DNA from: Hyphomicrobiales bacterium
GTDB lineage: Bacteria; Pseudomonadota; Alphaproteobacteria; Rhizobiales; Devosiaceae
Assembly: GCA_026981645.1 (NCBI GenBank)
Contig: JALSII010000017.1
Coordinates: 24,632 to 88,631, forward strand
Direction: 5' to 3'
Length of the DNA: 64,000 bases
Of the stretch, positions 60,701-64,000 are shown piece by piece. The stretch's first letter is position 1, and each line of letters opens with the position of its first letter. Made by a program: the position numbers and the translations under genes. The notes under the pieces are model-generated. The model worked only from the letters and a program-made list of their open reading frames with translations, was not told the DNA's origin and ran no database searches.

Positions 60701-61372
60701 GTCGGGGACATAACAGAGCTGGAAGCTGATGCTTTAAAGGCAATTGTTGCCACCGCGCTGGATGCGGGAAGTTTCAAGACAGCAATGCTGAGCGGGGTGT
60801 TCCGTTTGGCTGGTGGCAAGGTAGTGGCAGATAATCTGGCTGTTCAAAGTGAGGATGCCCGCCTTTTGGGTGGACTTTCTCTGGATCTTGCTGACCTGGA
60901 TGTTTCGGGAAGTTGGACGATGACCCCCACCCGTCTTGACGGTTCTGAAGGGCTTATCGATGAGAACACCGCCCGGATCGGGGTGAGTTTGGGGGGGACT
61001 TTCCTTGTACCAGAACGCGATGTGGATCTGGACTCCATGGTTGATGCCATTCAATTCCGGGCGCTGGAAACTGAACTGGCCCGGCTTGAGGAGTTGCGGG
61101 CTGAACAGGAAGCACGCGCGGCACGGGCAGCGGCGGAACGGGCGCGGCTGATGGAACTGGAAGCTCAGCGGCTGGAAGCGGAAGCTGCACGACTTGCAGC
61201 GGAAGCGGAAGCCCATCGTATTGCCGATGAGGCGGCGCGCCTGAGCGAAGAACGCCAGAACCTGATTTTTGACCTGGACACTCAGGACCCGCTGGTGCCT
61301 GATCCCCTGCTCGCTGATCCTGCGTTGATTGATCTTGTGCCAATCGACCCTCCTGCGCCGGATGCGCAGTGA
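57725..61372 (+). CDS. AsmA-like protein, very large
   Basis: A 1215-residue protein with one N-terminal membrane helix (residues ~4-24) and a long periplasmic part made of repeated beta-strand groove segments typical of AsmA and related phospholipid-bridge proteins. The AsmA-type start IPSWINWEGYRDRLESMAEA and the internal VDIAELDLRAFSLREVRVD strands are visible. Residues ~1110-1180 form an Ala/Glu/Arg-rich coiled coil and the end is Pro/Asp-rich. AsmA proteins are thought to move phospholipids to the outer membrane. The GTG start is preceded by AAAGGCGC. Confidence 0.85.
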   Translation: MLNRLYIVIGVLAILVLGGGFLIPSWINWEGYRDRLESMAEAQLGTDVIIAGSIDFTLLPQPRMQFGATIVGPADAPIVEIGGLVAEFSLMDFLRDRLTITDLLLQSPIVSVSVDEEGYLQIPFVVPEALSASGLSVASARIIEGTFRLSDERSGDFWQVKNFKGEVKIPDLRGPYSLQGEGEFGGRTHGVRLNTSSLNANDEVQVSAFARALDGTYSFGAEGILVLGARPTFKGKATFRGVPETAHEADNVQGDLVLISEVSASSEKILLSDFTIQPDENRAGTRLSGAAVVQLGEERFFEAVISGGVLALAPRDLRDQSVHDPYELARLLNELPPLFVPPMAGRVGVDIAELDLRAFSLREVRVDATTDGEVWRLEDFTAQLPGRSLLTLSGMLFDDEGKTGYEGVASLSSERPDALANLWHPLKDGNPLFGRQIGLSADVSLRSGDLSLTNGSFLLDETRHEFAGLFRLEGERSALVTARFDVLGAGESEAVMAFLPDIIKDASLNNTFPAGSLDVAAKTAVVLGLAGSDLSLQMDWGQQGVQIERVAAQDFGGARFLLSGSMSGTLAKPTISGGGRLTLSQGAREGFFKLVSERMGVSSDVLELASRALPFDANVDLSPPDATGEQGISVAGRAGVLDMQVEMVLAGGLAEFSTGQVLLEAQARGENADALMRQLDLGDFSLLASEGPVLFALRTEGVLSNSLDTTIVVQRGDERLGFAGMVLPFSAAGFSGRGIADFAVADFSPLLDLTGAGGLHLPGLEGSADISFGGSSSVVLSNIFASELGASGATVGGQLNLSKGGEGRLIVGQLRIGEVDEQSILTFLGGPAASIVSDGIWPDGPLDLGVAPRQTRGRINITAPAVRFGDGSFMEQLSFDLIWDANKLALENISGSNNSGTISGRLEVCCAGLGAQKQLSGRLSVAGVPLDGLVPGGVGDNLDGLFEGGVLFSATGASVAEMVETLSGEGSFSVADLEVARLSPAAFSALGEVGDITELEADALKAIVATALDAGSFKTAMLSGVFRLAGGKVVADNLAVQSEDARLLGGLSLDLADLDVSGSWTMTPTRLDGSEGLIDENTARIGVSLGGTFLVPERDVDLDSMVDAIQFRALETELARLEELRAEQEARAARAAAERARLMELEAQRLEAEAARLAAEAEAHRIADEAARLSEERQNLIFDLDTQDPLVPDPLLADPALIDLVPIDPPAPDAQ

Positions 61373-61374
61373 GT

Positions 61375-61605
61375 TCATTTAAGGGGTGGGCTTTTTGTCC
61401 TGGACGGATGACGGAAGTGGTCCAGCACCGCAAGCCGGACGGCTGAGGACATGTTGTTTGTTGTTCTTGCAGCGTCGATATTGCTGATTAAGCCGGGCAC
61501 GGTGGTATTCTGATCGCGCGCCATTTCTTCAAGCGCATCCCAGAATTCAGCTTCAAGGGCGAGCGAGGTTTTATGGCCGGCAAGGGTCAGTGACCGTTTG
61601 AGCAC
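61375..61605 (-). CDS. Ribbon-helix-helix domain protein (RHH_4 type)
   Basis: A 76-residue protein with SLTLAGHKTSLALEAEFWDA at the N-terminus and NNMSSAVRLAVLDHF near the end, as in RHH_4 proteins that often lie beside sspB in Rhizobiales. A ribbon-helix-helix fold predicts DNA binding as a dimer, but the target is unknown. It starts 14 bp after the sspB stop and ends 2 bp from the convergent AsmA gene, so it is co-transcribed with sspB. Confidence 0.8.
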   Translation of the reverse strand: MLKRSLTLAGHKTSLALEAEFWDALEEMARDQNTTVPGLISNIDAARTTNNMSSAVRLAVLDHFRHPSRTKSPPLK

Positions 61606-61619
61606 AGGTGAGCGGATCC

Positions 61620-62183
61620 TCAGGTTTTTTTGCGGAAAGAATCGAGGCTAACTACTTTTTCACCAGTCTTTTCAGTGGTTTCTTCCTCTGAGGAGGATTT
61701 GTCTTCTGCTTTGACGGCCTTGAATTCAGTGCCGGTTTTTGCATCTTTTGCGCTTGCATCTTCCTTCTGGCTGTCCGGGGAAGCGGCTCTGGTACCGGAA
61801 GACAGAGACTTTTTTTCCGATGTGGTATTGGCAACATCAAATTGCAGCCCAAACTGAACCGAGGGGTCAAAAAAGCCCTTCAGTGCGGAAAAGGGGATGG
61901 AAAGGGTTTCGCTGATGCCGTCAAAGGACAGGCCGATTTCAAAACCTGTTTCAGTGGTTTTGAGGTCCCAGAACTGGTTTTGAACGACAATGGTCATCTC
62001 CTCCTCATACTGATCGAGCAGTTTTTTGGAGATGCGCACGCCTGGCGCGCGGGTGGCAAAGGAGATAAAAAAGTGATGCTCCCCCGGCAATCCCGCCTTG
62101 GCAACCTCTGAAAGAACCTTGCGCACGACGCCGCGCAGGGCATCCTGAGTGAGTACATCGTATCGGATATGATCTTCGGCCAT
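61620..62183 (-). CDS. sspB: ClpXP adaptor protein SspB (alpha type)
   Basis: Delivers tmRNA-tagged proteins to the ClpXP protease. The 187-residue protein has an N-terminal substrate-binding domain (residues ~1-125; GEHHFFISFATRAPGVRISK and SLSFDGISETLSIPFSALKG) and a disordered, acidic tail ending in a basic VVSLDSFRKKT that contacts ClpX. The tmRNA gene lies directly upstream on the same strand. The RHH gene follows after 14 bp. Confidence 0.92.
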   Translation of the reverse strand: MAEDHIRYDVLTQDALRGVVRKVLSEVAKAGLPGEHHFFISFATRAPGVRISKKLLDQYEEEMTIVVQNQFWDLKTTETGFEIGLSFDGISETLSIPFSALKGFFDPSVQFGLQFDVANTTSEKKSLSSGTRAASPDSQKEDASAKDAKTGTEFKAVKAEDKSSSEEETTEKTGEKVVSLDSFRKKT

Positions 62184-62309
62184 GCAGCCCGTCCTCTAAC
62201 CTCCCAAGTGGTCTCGTAGAATCTATCTGACATATTTGACGCCGAAATGCAGGTAAAATTCAAGTGGGCTTCTGCAGGGCCTGTCATCCCGGCCGCCGGG
62301 GCAGGCAAT

Positions 62310-62658
62310 TACCAGTCCGAACATCGCCAAAAAATGAATAAGTGCAGGCTTCTGTTGCCAGGTGCCTGCGGACCCCGCCTTGACCCTGCTAGGGGAAAAG
62401 GGCTTCAATTCGAGGTGTCGAACCGCTTACGCAGCCAGACGTGCCTCAGCATAGTTGTCATTTGCAACTATAGTTCTGGTCCGATACGGTGGTACCATGC
62501 CGGGCAAAAGCATACCCTTTACGCCCTCGTCGATCCTATTTCGCCCCCATAATATCTCCACAATGTGTGCGTGGAGATTTGGTGGAGGCGCCGGGTACTG
62601 CCCCCGGGTCCGATGGGTTTATTCCGATAGCCATTTATCGCCATAGCTGTTTCCAGCA
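62310..62658 (-). ncRNA. ssrA: tmRNA (SsrA), circularly permuted two-piece form
   Basis: On the minus strand the acceptor piece comes first and ends in GCGCCTCCACCA at 62580. An intervening segment (62579-62549) contains a CTCCAC/GTGGAG hairpin that is removed. The coding piece starts GGGGGCGAAATAGGATCGAC at 62548, whose first bases pair with the acceptor end. The tag frame at 62465-62427 reads ANDNYAEARLAA then TAA, the tag known from rhizobial tmRNAs. A GCAGGC/GCCTGC pseudoknot stem follows. Both outer ends are approximate. tmRNA rescues stalled ribosomes and marks the peptide for ClpXP. Confidence 0.95.
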
Positions 62659-62664
62659 CCTGTC

Positions 62665-62693
62665 AATATAGGCGCTTTGTGTGCGAATTGCAA
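62665..62693 (-). promoter_or_regulatory. Promoter of ssrA
   Basis: On the minus strand TTGCAA and TATATT are separated by exactly 17 bp, placing the start at about 62658. Confidence 0.7.
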
Positions 62694-62754
62694 AGGCGGG
62701 AATGGCTAAAAACTTAAAGAGCCAATTCTCAAAGAATCGCATAAAGTCCATACC

Positions 62755-63549
62755 ATGAAAGCCTACCTGAACCTGCTTGAACATGTCTTGACCAACGGGA
62801 CCGACCGGGGAGACCGCACGGGCACCGGCACGCGTTCGGTGTTCGGCTATCAGATGCGCTTTGATCTCTCTGAGGGGTTTCCTCTGCTGACCACCAAGAA
62901 ACTGCATATCAAGTCGATAATCTACGAACTTTTGTGGTTTTTACGCGGGGAAACCAATGTGCGCTGGCTGCAGGAGCGGGGCGTGAAAATCTGGGACGAG
63001 TGGGCCGACGAGAACGGCGATCTGGGCCCGGTTTACGGTTCGCAATGGCGCTCGTGGCCCGACGGGCAGGGGGGGACAATCGATCAGATCGAAAATCTGG
63101 TGCAGAGCATAAGGAACAATCCCAATTCGCGCCGCCATCTGGTCACCGCCTGGAACCCGGCCGAAGTGGATGAGATGGCGCTGCCGCCCTGTCACTGCTT
63201 GTTTCAGTTTTATGTGAGCGATGGCAGGCTGAGCTGCCAGCTTTATCAGCGCTCGGCGGATATATTCCTTGGTGTGCCGTTCAACATCGCCTCATACGCT
63301 CTGCTGACCCACATGATTGCCCATATAACGGGGCTGAAGGTTGGGGAGTTTATCCACACCTTCGGCGATGCGCACCTTTATGCCAATCATTTCGAGCAGG
63401 CCAGAACCCAGTTGCAGCGCATGCCGGGGAAATTGCCTGAACTTAAGATTTTGAATCAGCGCACGGCTTTAGACGGTTTTGTTTTCGAGGATTTTGAAAT
63501 TTTGAACTATCAGCCTGCGCCCAGCATAAAGGCGCCGATTGCGGTATGA
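62755..63549 (+). CDS. thyA: Thymidylate synthase
   Basis: Methylates dUMP to dTMP using methylene-THF. The 264-residue length equals that of the Escherichia coli enzyme. The catalytic cysteine is Cys146 in [12 protein letters not shown]; the dUMP-binding [26 protein letters not shown] and [12 protein letters not shown] motifs are intact. Divergent from ssrA. The stop overlaps the start of the next gene (ATGA). Confidence 0.97.
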   Translation: MKAYLNLLEHVLTNGTDRGDRTGTGTRSVFGYQMRFDLSEGFPLLTTKKLHIKSIIYELLWFLRGETNVRWLQERGVKIWDEWADENGDLGPVYGSQWRSWPDGQGGTIDQIENLVQSIRNNPNSRRHLVTAWNPAEVDEMALPPCHCLFQFYVSDGRLSCQLYQRSADIFLGVPFNIASYALLTHMIAHITGLKVGEFIHTFGDAHLYANHFEQARTQLQRMPGKLPELKILNQRTALDGFVFEDFEILNYQPAPSIKAPIAV

Positions 63550-64000
63550 ACACCCATATTCGAGCCGCCAGATCCGGCGACGAAGCCACCATCCTGCGGC
63601 TGATCCGGGCGCTGGCGGATTATGAAAAGCTGGGGCATCTGGTGGAGGCCACCGAGAACGATATTTCGCGGGACCTGTTCGGGCAGAACCCGCGGGTGTT
63701 TTGTGAAATCGCCGAAAGTGATGGTCAACCGGTGGGTTTTGCGCTGTGGTATTATACATATTCGACTTTTTTGGGGAAACACGGCATCTGGCTGGAGGAC
63801 CTGTTTGTTGATCCCGAGTGCCGGGGCAACGGGGCGGGCAAAGCGCTGATGGTGCATCTGGCGAAAAAATGCACAGACGAGGGCCTGGGTCGGTTTGAAT
63901 GGTGGGTTCTGGACTGGAACAAACCCTCGATTGAGTTTTACAAATCCCTGGGCGCTGTGATGCAGGACGAATGGACCGTGTGCCGTATCGACGGGGATGC
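63546..64000 (+). CDS. GNAT family N-acetyltransferase (3'-partial)
   Basis: The frame runs off the window after 151 residues. Seen are [19 protein letters not shown] (first helices), [20 protein letters not shown], the acetyl-CoA loop [17 protein letters not shown] near residue 92, and [17 protein letters not shown]. This pattern resembles the diamine/spermidine acetyltransferase-like group, but the substrate is unknown. The ATG overlaps the thyA stop by 4 bp, so the two genes are co-transcribed. Confidence 0.85.
   Translation, partial: MNTHIRAARSGDEATILRLIRALADYEKLGHLVEATENDISRDLFGQNPRVFCEIAESDGQPVGFALWYYTYSTFLGKHGIWLEDLFVDPECRGNGAGKALMVHLAKKCTDEGLGRFEWWVLDWNKPSIEFYKSLGAVMQDEWTVCRIDGD

Noticed and set aside
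62184..62754. Small protein-coding frames between sspB and thyA
   Set aside because: The sequence is fully explained by the permuted tmRNA, its promoter and short leaders.

Overview
The window is chromosomal DNA from an alphaproteobacterium, most likely of the Hyphomicrobiales (Rhizobiales). The evidence is a circularly permuted two-piece tmRNA gene with the tag ANDNYAEARLAA, an alpha-type SspB, DUF2336 and RHH_4 proteins, an ArsR-methyltransferase fusion next to metF, and short intergenic palindromes that resemble rhizobial mosaic repeats. I could not settle the genus. Most of the window is core genome. There is no phage, integron, CRISPR array, insertion sequence or tRNA that I can support.

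Layout. 1-22 kb is a mixed housekeeping and accessory stretch: a TPR-sulfotransferase, phosphoglucomutase, a DUF3995 membrane protein, a DUF900 lipoprotein hydrolase, divergent ald/Lrp, ettA, an outer-membrane barrel protein, an M19 dipeptidase, a host-attachment-family protein, rarD, a MOSC protein, divergent oxyR/katA, a DUF2336 protein, the ArsR-methyltransferase/metF pair, a secreted protein of unknown function and a DjlA-like co-chaperone. RNase P RNA (rnpB) follows at 22.3 kb.

22.9-42 kb is the division and cell wall (dcw) cluster: rsmH-ftsL-ftsI-murE-murF-mraY-ftsW-murG-murC-murB-(DUF418 membrane protein)-ddl-ftsQ-ftsA-ftsZ-lpxC. Most junctions overlap or nearly touch, so rsmH to ftsA is probably one or a few long transcripts. 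ftsZ and lpxC are separated from their upstream neighbours by hairpin terminators. Three points differ from the usual alphaproteobacterial order: mraZ is absent before rsmH, murD is absent between mraY and ftsW, and a DUF418 gene sits between murB and ddl. bamD, recN and ligA follow.

46.9-64 kb holds a mosaic of dispersed intergenic repeats, aminopeptidase P, a 40-residue protein, prmA, a DUF1624 membrane protein, a UvrD/PcrA helicase, a diheme cytochrome c, a broken GNAT gene, a ClC chloride channel, a giant AsmA-like protein, an RHH protein, sspB, the tmRNA gene, thyA and a GNAT gene cut by the window end.

Most informative regulatory readings: (i) the tmRNA that tags stalled proteins lies just upstream of the gene for SspB, the adaptor that delivers tagged proteins to ClpXP; (ii) a 36-bp perfect palindrome upstream of the ArsR-methyltransferase/metF pair runs into the Shine-Dalgarno sequence; (iii) a CtrA-like box lies upstream of ftsZ. 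I found no convincing new multi-gene system. The interest lies in the altered dcw cluster, the palindrome and the small or decayed genes.
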